Of a DNA stretch of 8,850 nucleotides, positions 1 to 7,065 are shown in pieces; position 1 is the first letter of the stretch, and the number at the start of each line of letters is the position of its first letter. The DNA is from Atopobiaceae bacterium (GTDB lineage: Bacteria > Actinomycetota > Coriobacteriia > Coriobacteriales > Atopobiaceae). The notes below the pieces were generated by a model. The model ran no database searches, had not been told where the DNA came from, and worked only from the letters and a program-made list of their open reading frames with translations. The DNA lies in the NCBI GenBank assembly GCA_017510875.1, contig JAFWLX010000213.1:1-8850 (forward strand), in the 5' to 3' direction. Position numbers and translations under genes: made by a program.

Positions 1-4
1 ATAG

Positions 5-1822
5 ATGGGCATCCTCATAGGCCTTGAGCGCGTGTCCCACGAATGGCCTGGCAAGCGTGTGCTGATTGACCAGACCATAGGCATCAACGAGGGCAACCGC
101 ATAGGTATCGTGGGCAAAAACGGCGATGGCAAGTCGACCTTGCTCGAGCTCATCGCGCATCAGATAGAGCCCGATGCGGGCAGCATCACCTATCGCAACA
201 ACATTGCGGTGGGCATGATTGGCCAGCAGGACCATCTATGCGATACCGACACCGTGTGCCATGCCGTGGTGGGGGACACGCCAGAGTACGTATGGGCCTC
301 AGATCCCAAGGTGCGCTCGATCATCGAGGAGCTGCTCTCGGACATCAACTGGATGGGCACGGTGGGCGAGCTCTCGGGCGGTCAGCGCAGGCGTTGCGAT
401 CTGGCGCGTGTGCTGGTAGGCAACTGGGACGTCCTGCTTATGGACGAGCCCACAAACCACCTTGACCTGCACGCCATCACATGGCTGGCCGAGCACCTTA
501 AGCGCCGCTGGCAGCCAGGCCAGGGGGCGCTGCTTCTGGTCACGCATGACCGGTGGTTTCTTGACGAGGTGTGCGAGCACATGTGGGAGGTTCACGATGG
601 CGTGATCGAGCCCTTTGAGGGCGGATACTCTGCCTACATACAGCAGCGTGTCGAGCGTCAGCGCCAGGCGGCCGTGATGGAGGAGCGCAGGCAGAACATG
701 CTGCGCAAGGAGCTCAACTGGCTGGCACACGGTGCCAAGGCGCGCACGAGCAAGCCCAAGTTTCGCATTGACGCTGCCATGGAGCTCATAGCCAACGACC
801 CGCCGCTCAGAAACCCCATCGAGCTCAAACGCATGGCCGTGGGACGCCTGGGCAAGCAGGTGATCGAGATGCACGACGTGTGCTGCGCCTATGGCAACAA
901 CGAGGTGCTGCACAACATCAACTGGCTCATTGGCCCGGGGGATCGCTACGGCATCCTAGGCGAGAACGGTGCTGGCAAGACCACGCTGCTCAAGGTGATG
1001 ACCGGTGCGCTCAAGCCCAGCAAGGGTCAGGTGAAGATTGGTGCCTCGGTAAAGTTTGGCATGCTCTCGCAGCAGCTTGAGGGCCTCTCTCAGTACGATG
1101 ACTGGCGTGTGTCAGAGCTTTTGGGGCGCCACAAGCGCTACCTTATGGTAGACGGAAAGCCCCAGAGCCCCGAGCAGCTGCTAGAGCGCCTGGGCTTTGA
1201 GCGCCGCGAGTTTCCCACCTATATCAAAGATCTTTCGGGCGGGCAGCGTCGGCGCCTTGCCATCCTGTGCGTGCTTATGGAGGAGCCCAACGTGCTGGTG
1301 CTTGACGAGCCCGGCAACGACCTTGACACCGATATGCTGGCCGTGCTGGAAGACCTGCTTGACACCTGGCCAGGAACCCTGCTTATTGTGAGCCACGACC
1401 GCTACCTTATGGAGCGCGTGACCGATGACCAGTTTGCACTCATTGACGGGCGTGTTCGTCACGTGCCAGGTGGTGTGGACGAGTACCTACGGCTGCTTGA
1501 CGCGCAGGTACGCCCCGATGCGGATGTGCGCAAGGGAGCAGAGGCTCAATCCGAGCAGGCGGCCGACTGCGCTCCCGCTGCCCAGGCCACGACGCTCTCA
1601 AACGCAGAGCGCCGGGCCGCAAAGAAGCGCTTTGACGCCATCACGCGCAAGTTGGAGAAGCTCTCGCAGCGGCCCGACGAGCTGCGTGCCGAGCTGCACG
1701 CGCTTGATGCCACCAACTACCAGGCTCTGCTCGACAAGCAGGCCCAGATAGCGGCAGCCGAGCAGGAACTAGAGGAGCTTGAGACCGAGTGGCTCGAGCT
1801 CTCCGAGATACTGGGGGAGTAG
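5..1822 (+). CDS. ABC-F family ATPase, Uup-like (translation/ribosome-associated)
   Basis: A soluble protein of 605 residues with two ABC ATPase domains and no membrane segments, which marks the ABC-F class that acts on ribosomes rather than as a transporter. Domain 1 shows Walker A GKNGDGKS (37-44), signature LSGGQ (123-127), Walker B with E148 in LLMDEPTNHLD, and H-loop H181. A short basic linker (about 205-285, including GAKARTSKPKFR) is the usual tRNA-facing element. Domain 2 shows Walker A GENGAGKT (319-326), LSGGQ (410-414), LVLDEPGNDLD with E435, and H464. Residues about 531-605 are charged and heptad-like, matching the C-terminal coiled coil of Uup; E. coli Uup is about 635 residues. 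Both ATP sites look complete. In domain 2 the usual DEPTN reads DEPGN. The start is forced: an in-frame TAG at 2-4 directly precedes the ATG. Its ribosome binding site lies outside the window. Three bases separate it from the exporter genes, so co-transcription is likely. A role in antibiotic protection rather than general translation cannot be excluded. Confidence 0.93.
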   Translation: MGILIGLERVSHEWPGKRVLIDQTIGINEGNRIGIVGKNGDGKSTLLELIAHQIEPDAGSITYRNNIAVGMIGQQDHLCDTDTVCHAVVGDTPEYVWASDPKVRSIIEELLSDINWMGTVGELSGGQRRRCDLARVLVGNWDVLLMDEPTNHLDLHAITWLAEHLKRRWQPGQGALLLVTHDRWFLDEVCEHMWEVHDGVIEPFEGGYSAYIQQRVERQRQAAVMEERRQNMLRKELNWLAHGAKARTSKPKFRIDAAMELIANDPPLRNPIELKRMAVGRLGKQVIEMHDVCCAYGNNEVLHNINWLIGPGDRYGILGENGAGKTTLLKVMTGALKPSKGQVKIGASVKFGMLSQQLEGLSQYDDWRVSELLGRHKRYLMVDGKPQSPEQLLERLGFERREFPTYIKDLSGGQRRRLAILCVLMEEPNVLVLDEPGNDLDTDMLAVLEDLLDTWPGTLLIVSHDRYLMERVTDDQFALIDGRVRHVPGGVDEYLRLLDAQVRPDADVRKGAEAQSEQAADCAPAAQATTLSNAERRAAKKRFDAITRKLEKLSQRPDELRAELHALDATNYQALLDKQAQIAAAEQELEELETEWLELSEILGE

Positions 1823-1825
1823 CGT

Positions 1826-3637
1826 ATGTCAGAGCTGCTGCGGCGCTTCTTGCCACCATACAGAACCAAGGCGCTCGTGGGCGTGGTATGCAAGGTGGTC
1901 GAGGTGGTGTTTGACCTGCTCACTCCCATGGTTGTCGCAAGCATGATAGATGTGGGCGTGGGAAACCGCGACATGGGCTACGTGATGCGCATGGGCGGTG
2001 TGCTTGTGGTGTTTGCCCTGGTGGGCTACGCCTTTACCTGCGTGTGCCAAAGGCTGGCGGCAAATGTGTCGCAGGGCATGGGCACTGCCATCCGCAGCAC
2101 CCTGTATGCCCACATCATGGAGTTGGACACACCCGAGGTCGACCGGTTTGGCACGCCCTCGCTTATCACACGGCTTACCGGTGACGTTAACAACGTGCAG
2201 GTTGCGGTGGCCATGGGTGTGCGCATGCTCGTGCGCTGGCCCTTTATTGCCGTGGGTTCCATTGTGGCGGCGCTTCTTATTGACGTGCGCCTGGGGGTCG
2301 TGTTCTTGGTGTGCACGCCCGCCATTGCGCTGGTCTTTGCGTTTGTCATGATGCGCTCGGTGCCGCTGTACGGTGCCATACAGACCAAGCTGGACACGCT
2401 TGCCCGCCTTGTGCGCGAGTCGTTGGAGGGCGTGCGTGTCATTCGCGCGTTTGGGCGCGAGAGCTTTGAGACCAAGCGCTTTGACGTTGCCGCTGACGAC
2501 CAGGCAGACACCTCCATAGCGGTAGGTAAGCTCTCGGCAAGCCTTAACCCGGCCACCTTCATCATCATGAACCTAGGCGTCGTAGCCATCCTGTGGTCTG
2601 GGTCGTTTCGCATTGATGCGGGCAGCCTGACGCAGGGCGAGCTTGTTGCCTTTGTCAACTACATGACCCAGCTGCTCATATCCATTGGGTATGTGGCAAA
2701 TCTGGTGGTCATCTTCATGCGAGGCTCAACGTCGGCCACCCGCATCATGGAGGTTCTTGACACCCAGCCACAGATTGTGGATGGGCCGCTGGGTTGGAGC
2801 GATCTGGCAAGGATGAGCAGAGATGCGCCTGTCGCTGGCGATGCCGGGGCCGCAAGGCCTGTCTCCCAGCTGGTCCTGCCAGCAACACCTGACCTTCCCG
2901 CACTGACCTTTGACCACGTGAGCTTCTCGTATGGCAAGGGCGCACCGGCGCTGCATGACGTGAGCTTTGCCCTTGCGCAGGGAGCGACGCTGGGCATTAT
3001 CGGCGGCACGGGCAGCGGCAAGTCCACGCTGGCCCAGCTTGCCGTGCGTCTGTACGACCCAAGCGAGGGCTCCATCAGCCTGGGCAACATAGACATCACG
3101 CAGTACGAGCTTGCCATGCTGCGCATAGCGGTGTCAATGGTGCCCCAAAAGGCATCGCTCATCTCGGGGACCATTCGCGATAACCTGCGCTGGCGCAATC
3201 CTGCCGCAAGCGACGACGAGCTGTGGGAGGCACTTACCTATGCCGAGGCGGCAGACTTCGTGCGCGAGAAGGCCGACGGCCTTGACGAGCCCGTGGAGGC
3301 AGGCAGCAGCAACTTCTCGGGCGGCCAGCGCCAGCGCCTGACCATAGCGCGCGCCTTGGTGGGCTCACCGCGCGTGGTGGTGTTTGACGACTCTGCCTCG
3401 GCGCTTGACTATGCCACCGATGCCCGGCTGCGCGCCTCGCTCAAGAGGCTGCCAGCACACCCGACCATCGTGCTCATTAGCCAGCGCGTGGCGTCCGTGA
3501 TGGGTGCCGACCAGATTCTGGTGCTTGACCACGGAAACATGGTGGGGCTGGGCACGCATCGCGAGCTGCTTGAGAGCTGTCCCGTCTACCGCGAGATCTG
3601 CCTCTCGCAGCTGCGTCCCGAGGAGGTGGGTGTGTAG
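1826..3637 (+). CDS. ABC exporter subunit A, half-transporter with degenerate ATPase site
   Basis: A half-size ABC exporter of 603 residues: an N-terminal six-helix domain (approximate helices 15-42, 54-75, 131-152, 156-178, 243-262, 273-298) followed by one ATPase domain (about 358-595). Walker A is GGTGSGKS (393-400), the Q-loop glutamine is Q441, and the signature FSGGQ (497-501) is intact. Walker B reads VVVFDDSASALD: D522 sits where the catalytic glutamate belongs. The H-loop reads ISQR: Q553 replaces the histidine. This combination is known from the non-catalytic subunit of heterodimeric exporters such as BmrC, LmrC and TM287. The subunit should therefore pair with the product of the next gene, lending its intact signature to the partner's catalytic site. 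An Ala/Pro/Gly-rich linker at about 320-358 between the domains seems longer than usual. The start ATG has GGGGGAG (1813-1819) six bases upstream, inside the end of the ABC-F gene. Substrate unknown; drugs, lipids or peptides are all possible for this family. Confidence 0.93.
   Translation: MSELLRRFLPPYRTKALVGVVCKVVEVVFDLLTPMVVASMIDVGVGNRDMGYVMRMGGVLVVFALVGYAFTCVCQRLAANVSQGMGTAIRSTLYAHIMELDTPEVDRFGTPSLITRLTGDVNNVQVAVAMGVRMLVRWPFIAVGSIVAALLIDVRLGVVFLVCTPAIALVFAFVMMRSVPLYGAIQTKLDTLARLVRESLEGVRVIRAFGRESFETKRFDVAADDQADTSIAVGKLSASLNPATFIIMNLGVVAILWSGSFRIDAGSLTQGELVAFVNYMTQLLISIGYVANLVVIFMRGSTSATRIMEVLDTQPQIVDGPLGWSDLARMSRDAPVAGDAGAARPVSQLVLPATPDLPALTFDHVSFSYGKGAPALHDVSFALAQGATLGIIGGTGSGKSTLAQLAVRLYDPSEGSISLGNIDITQYELAMLRIAVSMVPQKASLISGTIRDNLRWRNPAASDDELWEALTYAEAADFVREKADGLDEPVEAGSSNFSGGQRQRLTIARALVGSPRVVVFDDSASALDYATDARLRASLKRLPAHPTIVLISQRVASVMGADQILVLDHGNMVGLGTHRELLESCPVYREICLSQLRPEEVGV
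3621..3630 (+). promoter_or_regulatory. Ribosome binding site deciding the start of exporter subunit B
   Basis: AGGAGGTGGG lies inside the last codons of exporter subunit A and contains a near-perfect anti-16S match (AGGAGGTG). It ends about 8-10 bases before ATG 3639, which itself follows the upstream stop by one base (TAGcATG). This supports 3639 over the in-frame upstream ATG at 3504, which would overlap subunit A by 134 bases. A second in-frame ATG at 3681 also has a purine-rich run before it (3672-3679), so a start 14 codons later is possible. Confidence 0.6.
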
Positions 3638-3638
3638 C

Positions 3639-5501
3639 ATGGCTGACCTCTATTCGGGTGCCGCGCTTGGTGGGGGAAGCATGGCGGCCATACGTAACGA
3701 CGGTGACGATCGTGGCCCCAACGGCTCGTTTGCGCTTGATGGCGACCGCTACTCCACCTTAGAGGTCATCCGTCGCATCATGGCGTTCATGGGCTCGTCG
3801 GTACCGCTTCTGGTGCTCTCGATTGTGGCATCGGCCGTCTCGGTGGTGCTGCAGCTGTGGGTGCCCATCATCATTGGTGGGGCCATAGACCTCATGATCG
3901 AGGCGGGCAGGGTGGACTTTGTGGCACTTGGCCCGCAACTTGTCAGGCTGTGTGTGGTTGTTGCCTTGGCAGCCGCAACGCAGTGGCTCAGCGGGTACTT
4001 TACCAACCGGCTTTCGTACCAGACCATCTTGCGCATGAGATGTGCCGCCTACAAGAAGCTGCATAGCCTCCCGCTCTCGTTTGTGGACTCGCACGCCGCA
4101 GGAGACTTGCTCACGCGCATCACAGGTGACGTTGACCAGGTGGGCGATGGCCTGCTCCAGGGCTTTACCCAGCTCTTCTCTGGTGTGGTGACCATTGCGG
4201 GCACCTTGCTCTTTATGGCAAGCCTGTCTGTGCCCGTGACCATTGTGGTGGTGGCGCTCACGCCGCTTTCCATTGTGGTTGCAAGCCAGATTGCCCAGCA
4301 TTCCTCGGCAAGCTTTGCTGCCCAGCAGCGCCTGCAGGGAGGCTTGGGCGCCTATGTCGAGGAGACGGTGTCAAACCAGAAGCTGCTCTCAATCTTCTCG
4401 CGCGGTGACTATTGCCAGGCAGAGTTCAATGACATAAACATGGCGCTCAACGAGGCGGGGGAGCGTGCGCAGTTTGTGAGCTCGCTCACCAACCCTTCAA
4501 CGCGCATTGTTAACAACTTTATCTATGCGGCTGTTGCCGTGGTGGGCTGCTCGTGCGTTATATCGGGGTGGCCCTCGGTGCTTACGGTGGGACAGGTGCA
4601 GAGCTTCCTGAGCTACTCCAACCAGTACATGAAGCCCTTCAACGAGATAAGCGGCGTGGTCACGCAGCTGCAGGCGGCGCTTGCCTCGGCCCGGCGCGTG
4701 CTTGCGCTGCTCGATGCGCAGGACGAGGAGGCAGATGCTCCCGACGCACTGGTGCTGAAAGACCCGGCGGGCGAGCTTGCCTTTAAGAACGTGGGCTTCT
4801 CGTATGTAAAGGGACGTCCGCTGCTTGCTGGCATCGACTTCTGCGCGCGTCCAGGCGAGCGCATTGCACTGGTGGGTCCCACAGGCTGTGGCAAGACCAC
4901 GCTCATCAACCTTCTGCTGCGGTTCTACGACCTTGACGAGGGACGCATTCTTGTCGATGGTCACGATGTGGCTGGGTGCACGCGCGCAAGCCTGCGGGCA
5001 TGCTTTGGCATGGTGTTGCAGGACACCTGGCTTTTCTCGGGAACCATTCGAGACAACATCTCGTACGCCAAGCCCGAGGCAAGCGATGCCCAGATCCAGG
5101 AGGCGGCCAGGCGCGCCCATGCGCACGAGTTTATCATGCAGCTGCCAGACGGCTATCAGACCATGGTGGGCGAGGGAGGGGGCGCGCTCAGCCAGGGCCA
5201 GCGCCAGCTGCTCTGCATTGCCCGCGTGATGCTGGCCGACCCTCCCATTCTGCTGCTTGACGAGGCCACAAGCTCAATCGACACGCGCACCGAGATGCAG
5301 GTGCAGGACGCCTTTGACCGCATGATGGAGGGCCGCACCTCGCTGGTGGTGGCGCATCGCCTATCCACCGTGCGCGAGGCGGACAAGATTCTGGTAATGC
5401 AAGGCGGCAGGATAAGCGAGCAGGGCACGCACGAAGAGCTGCTTGAACGCGACGGCTTCTACGCGCACCTGTATGAGTCACAATGGGAGGGGATGGAATG
5501 A
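3639..5501 (+). CDS. ABC exporter subunit B, half-transporter with catalytic ATPase site
   Basis: A half-size ABC exporter of 620 residues with the start at ATG 3639. Residues 1-45 form a polar, Gly/Asp-rich cytoplasmic extension. Six membrane helices follow (about 54-88, 98-118, 178-197, 198-216, 291-310, 317-345), then the ATPase domain (about 378-615). Walker A is GPTGCGKT (413-420), Q-loop Q461, Walker B ILLLDEATSSID with catalytic E542, and H-loop H573 in VVAHRLST. The signature is LSQGQ (517-521) rather than LSGGQ. In heterodimeric exporters of the TM287/TM288 and BmrCD type this altered signature faces the degenerate site of the partner, while this subunit's own Walker motifs form the competent site. 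That fits exactly with the preceding gene, which lacks the catalytic Glu and H-loop His but has FSGGQ. The two genes are therefore best read as one inner-membrane heterodimer, one base apart and probably translationally coupled. Transport substrate cannot be told from the sequence. Confidence 0.94.
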   Translation: MADLYSGAALGGGSMAAIRNDGDDRGPNGSFALDGDRYSTLEVIRRIMAFMGSSVPLLVLSIVASAVSVVLQLWVPIIIGGAIDLMIEAGRVDFVALGPQLVRLCVVVALAAATQWLSGYFTNRLSYQTILRMRCAAYKKLHSLPLSFVDSHAAGDLLTRITGDVDQVGDGLLQGFTQLFSGVVTIAGTLLFMASLSVPVTIVVVALTPLSIVVASQIAQHSSASFAAQQRLQGGLGAYVEETVSNQKLLSIFSRGDYCQAEFNDINMALNEAGERAQFVSSLTNPSTRIVNNFIYAAVAVVGCSCVISGWPSVLTVGQVQSFLSYSNQYMKPFNEISGVVTQLQAALASARRVLALLDAQDEEADAPDALVLKDPAGELAFKNVGFSYVKGRPLLAGIDFCARPGERIALVGPTGCGKTTLINLLLRFYDLDEGRILVDGHDVAGCTRASLRACFGMVLQDTWLFSGTIRDNISYAKPEASDAQIQEAARRAHAHEFIMQLPDGYQTMVGEGGGALSQGQRQLLCIARVMLADPPILLLDEATSSIDTRTEMQVQDAFDRMMEGRTSLVVAHRLSTVREADKILVMQGGRISEQGTHEELLERDGFYAHLYESQWEGME

Positions 5502-5542
5502 GTGATTGGAACCAACCGTTAAAGGGGGAGTCATATGTATGA
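5498..5542 (+). promoter_or_regulatory. Candidate 14-codon coupling or leader ORF between exporter and redox genes
   Basis: An ATG overlaps the stop of exporter subunit B as ATGA (5498-5501) and is preceded at ideal distance (5 bases) by GGGAGGGG (5485-5492). The frame reads MSDWNQPLKGESYV and stops with TGA at 5540-5542, five bases past the first base of the next gene's ATG at 5535. It crosses that gene's ribosome binding site. Termination so close to a start codon is a typical geometry for translational coupling. The peptide matches nothing I recognise, and a frame this short can arise by chance. Confidence 0.25.
5521..5530 (+). promoter_or_regulatory. Ribosome binding site of the FAD oxidoreductase (GlpA-like)
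   Basis: AAAGGGGGAG ends four bases before ATG 5535 and sets the start of the first redox gene. No in-frame upstream start competes with it. The 33-base gap between the exporter stop and this ATG contains no visible -10/-35 pair and no hairpin with a T-run. Confidence 0.65.
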
Positions 5543-7058
5543 TGTGATAGTGATAGGGGCGGGTGTCTCGGGCTGTGCGATAGCCCGCGAGCTTGCTCGC
5601 TACGACTGCAGCGTGTGCGTGGTCGAGAGAGACGAGGACGTGTGCTGCGGTACGTCAAAGGCTAACTCGGCCATCATCCATGCGGGCTTTGATGCAGATC
5701 CGGGCTCGCTGATGGCAAGGCTCAACGTTAAGGGCAACGCCCTTATGTACGAGTGGGCCAAAGACCTTAACTTTGCAGCCCTGCAGATTGGCTCTCTTGT
5801 GGTATGCGTGAGCGAGTCTGACATGGCCGGCCTCGAGATGCTCAAGACGCGCGGCGAGAAAAATGGTGTGCCTGGGCTTCGCATCATCGACCGCAAAGAG
5901 CTGCTGCAGATGGAGCCCAACATCTCGGACAACGCAGTGGCGGCCCTGTGGGCGCCCACCGGCGGCATTGTGGATCCCTTTGGGCTTACGGTTGCGCTTG
6001 CCGAGAACGCCGCTGCCAATGGTGTCACCTTCCGCTTCAACGCTCCCGTGAGCGCCATAAGCCGCACCGACAACGGCTGGCTGGTCATTGCTGGAGACCA
6101 GACGCTAGAGGCGCGCGCCGTGGTCAACGCTGCTGGCGTCTATGCCGATAACATCCATAACCTGTTTTTGGAACTGGTCGAAGATCACAAGGACACATGC
6201 ACGCCGCTCTCAGAGCCTGCCGTTGCCGATGCTCCGCTCTCGATTGTGGCTCGCAAGGGCGAGTACTACCTGCTGGACACCACCGCAGGCCAGCATGTGC
6301 ACCACACCATCTTTATGCTGCCCACCATCATGGGCAAGGGCGTGCTGGTGTCGCCTACCGTGCACGGCAATCTTATTGTGGGTCCCACGGCCGCAGATGT
6401 TGACGACAAGGAGGCAACCAACACTACCTCGGTGGGTCTTCAGGAGGTTGCCCTCAAGTCCTCCTTTACGGTAAAGGACGTGCCCCTGCGTGAGGTCATC
6501 ACCACCTTTGCCGGCCTGCGTGCGCATCAGGAGGCGCACGACTTTGTGATTGGCGAGCTAGAGGGCGGATGCGGCCTCTTTGACTGTGCGGCTATAGAGA
6601 GCCCGGGCCTTACGAGCGCGCCCGCCATTGGCCAGATGGTATCTGGCCTGGTTGCCGAGCGTCTGCAGCTTACCAAAAAGCCCGAGGAAGCCTTTGATTC
6701 CACGCGTCCTGGCGTGGTCAACCTCGTTATCACCGACTTTGACGACTGGGACAAGCTCTGCCAGGAGGACCCGCGCTACGGCAACATCGTGTGCCGCTGC
6801 TGCCGCGTGAGCGAGGCGCAGATTGTGGATGTCATCCATCGCAACCCAGCGGCAACCTCGCTCGATGCCATAAAGCGTCGCACGGGTGCAACCATGGGAC
6901 GCTGCCAGGGTGGCTTCTGCACGCCCAAGATCATGGAGATCCTGCAGCGCGAGCTGGGTATCTCGGCAGATCAGATCACCAAGCGTGGCCCTGGCTCCGA
7001 GCTTGTTGTTGGTAAGAACAAGGACCGTATCCTGCCTTCGCAGGACAGCGAAAGGTAA
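5535..7058 (+). CDS. FAD-dependent oxidoreductase with BFD-like [2Fe-2S] domain, GlpA/LhgO-like; probable glycerol 3-phosphate dehydrogenase subunit
   Basis: A flavoprotein of 507 residues. The N-terminus carries the Rossmann FAD-binding motif GAGVSG (8-13), the acidic end of the second strand at E31, and the DAO-type fold of the GlpA/LhgO family through about residue 380. The C-terminal part (about 415-475) is a BFD-like [2Fe-2S] domain with ligands C420, C422, C457 and C462 (spacing C-x-C-x34-C-x4-C, with GRCQGGFC), as in the GlpA subunit of anaerobic glycerol 3-phosphate dehydrogenase. The expected reaction is oxidation of glycerol 3-phosphate to dihydroxyacetone phosphate, with electrons leaving through the Fe-S centre; another 2-hydroxyacid substrate is possible because LhgO is a close relative. 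The gene leads a tight cassette with a second flavoprotein and a DUF1667 protein, the arrangement seen with glycerol genes in clostridia and Thermotoga. Residues about 212-235 look like an acidic insertion compared with relatives I remember. The last about 30 residues are a polar tail. No glpK or glpF lies in the window. Confidence 0.88.
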   Translation: MYDVIVIGAGVSGCAIARELARYDCSVCVVERDEDVCCGTSKANSAIIHAGFDADPGSLMARLNVKGNALMYEWAKDLNFAALQIGSLVVCVSESDMAGLEMLKTRGEKNGVPGLRIIDRKELLQMEPNISDNAVAALWAPTGGIVDPFGLTVALAENAAANGVTFRFNAPVSAISRTDNGWLVIAGDQTLEARAVVNAAGVYADNIHNLFLELVEDHKDTCTPLSEPAVADAPLSIVARKGEYYLLDTTAGQHVHHTIFMLPTIMGKGVLVSPTVHGNLIVGPTAADVDDKEATNTTSVGLQEVALKSSFTVKDVPLREVITTFAGLRAHQEAHDFVIGELEGGCGLFDCAAIESPGLTSAPAIGQMVSGLVAERLQLTKKPEEAFDSTRPGVVNLVITDFDDWDKLCQEDPRYGNIVCRCCRVSEAQIVDVIHRNPAATSLDAIKRRTGATMGRCQGGFCTPKIMEILQRELGISADQITKRGPGSELVVGKNKDRILPSQDSER

Positions 7059-7065
7059 GGTGAGC

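Noticed and set aside
299..913. Minus-strand open frame of 204 codons opposite the ABC-F gene
   Set aside because: Antisense shadow of a conserved gene whose motifs are all intact on the + strand.
1316..1327. DEPGN instead of DEPTN in the second ATPase domain of the ABC-F protein as a loss of function
   Set aside because: The catalytic E435, Walker A, signature and H-loop are all present, and I recall the same variant in actinobacterial Uup-like proteins, so it looks like a lineage trait.
2026..3198. Minus-strand open frames of 210 and 179 codons opposite exporter subunit A
   Set aside because: Composition is Ser/Thr/Arg/Met-rich as expected for an antisense shadow, with no motif and no sensible ribosome binding site context.
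3504..3638. Upstream in-frame extension of exporter subunit B
   Set aside because: It would overlap the ATPase domain of subunit A by 134 bases; ATG 3639 has a near-perfect ribosome binding site and sits one base after the stop.
4497..5126. Minus-strand open frame of 209 codons opposite exporter subunit B
   Set aside because: Antisense shadow; the + strand carries the full ATPase motifs over the same bases.
5502..5534. Promoter or terminator between exporter and redox genes
   Set aside because: Only 33 bases, with no convincing -10/-35 pair and no hairpin plus T-run; a promoter inside the exporter gene cannot be judged by eye.
6886..7065. Upstream in-frame extension of the second flavoprotein
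   Set aside because: It overlaps the [2Fe-2S] domain of the preceding gene and adds a low-complexity stretch before the natural start of the FAD-binding fold.
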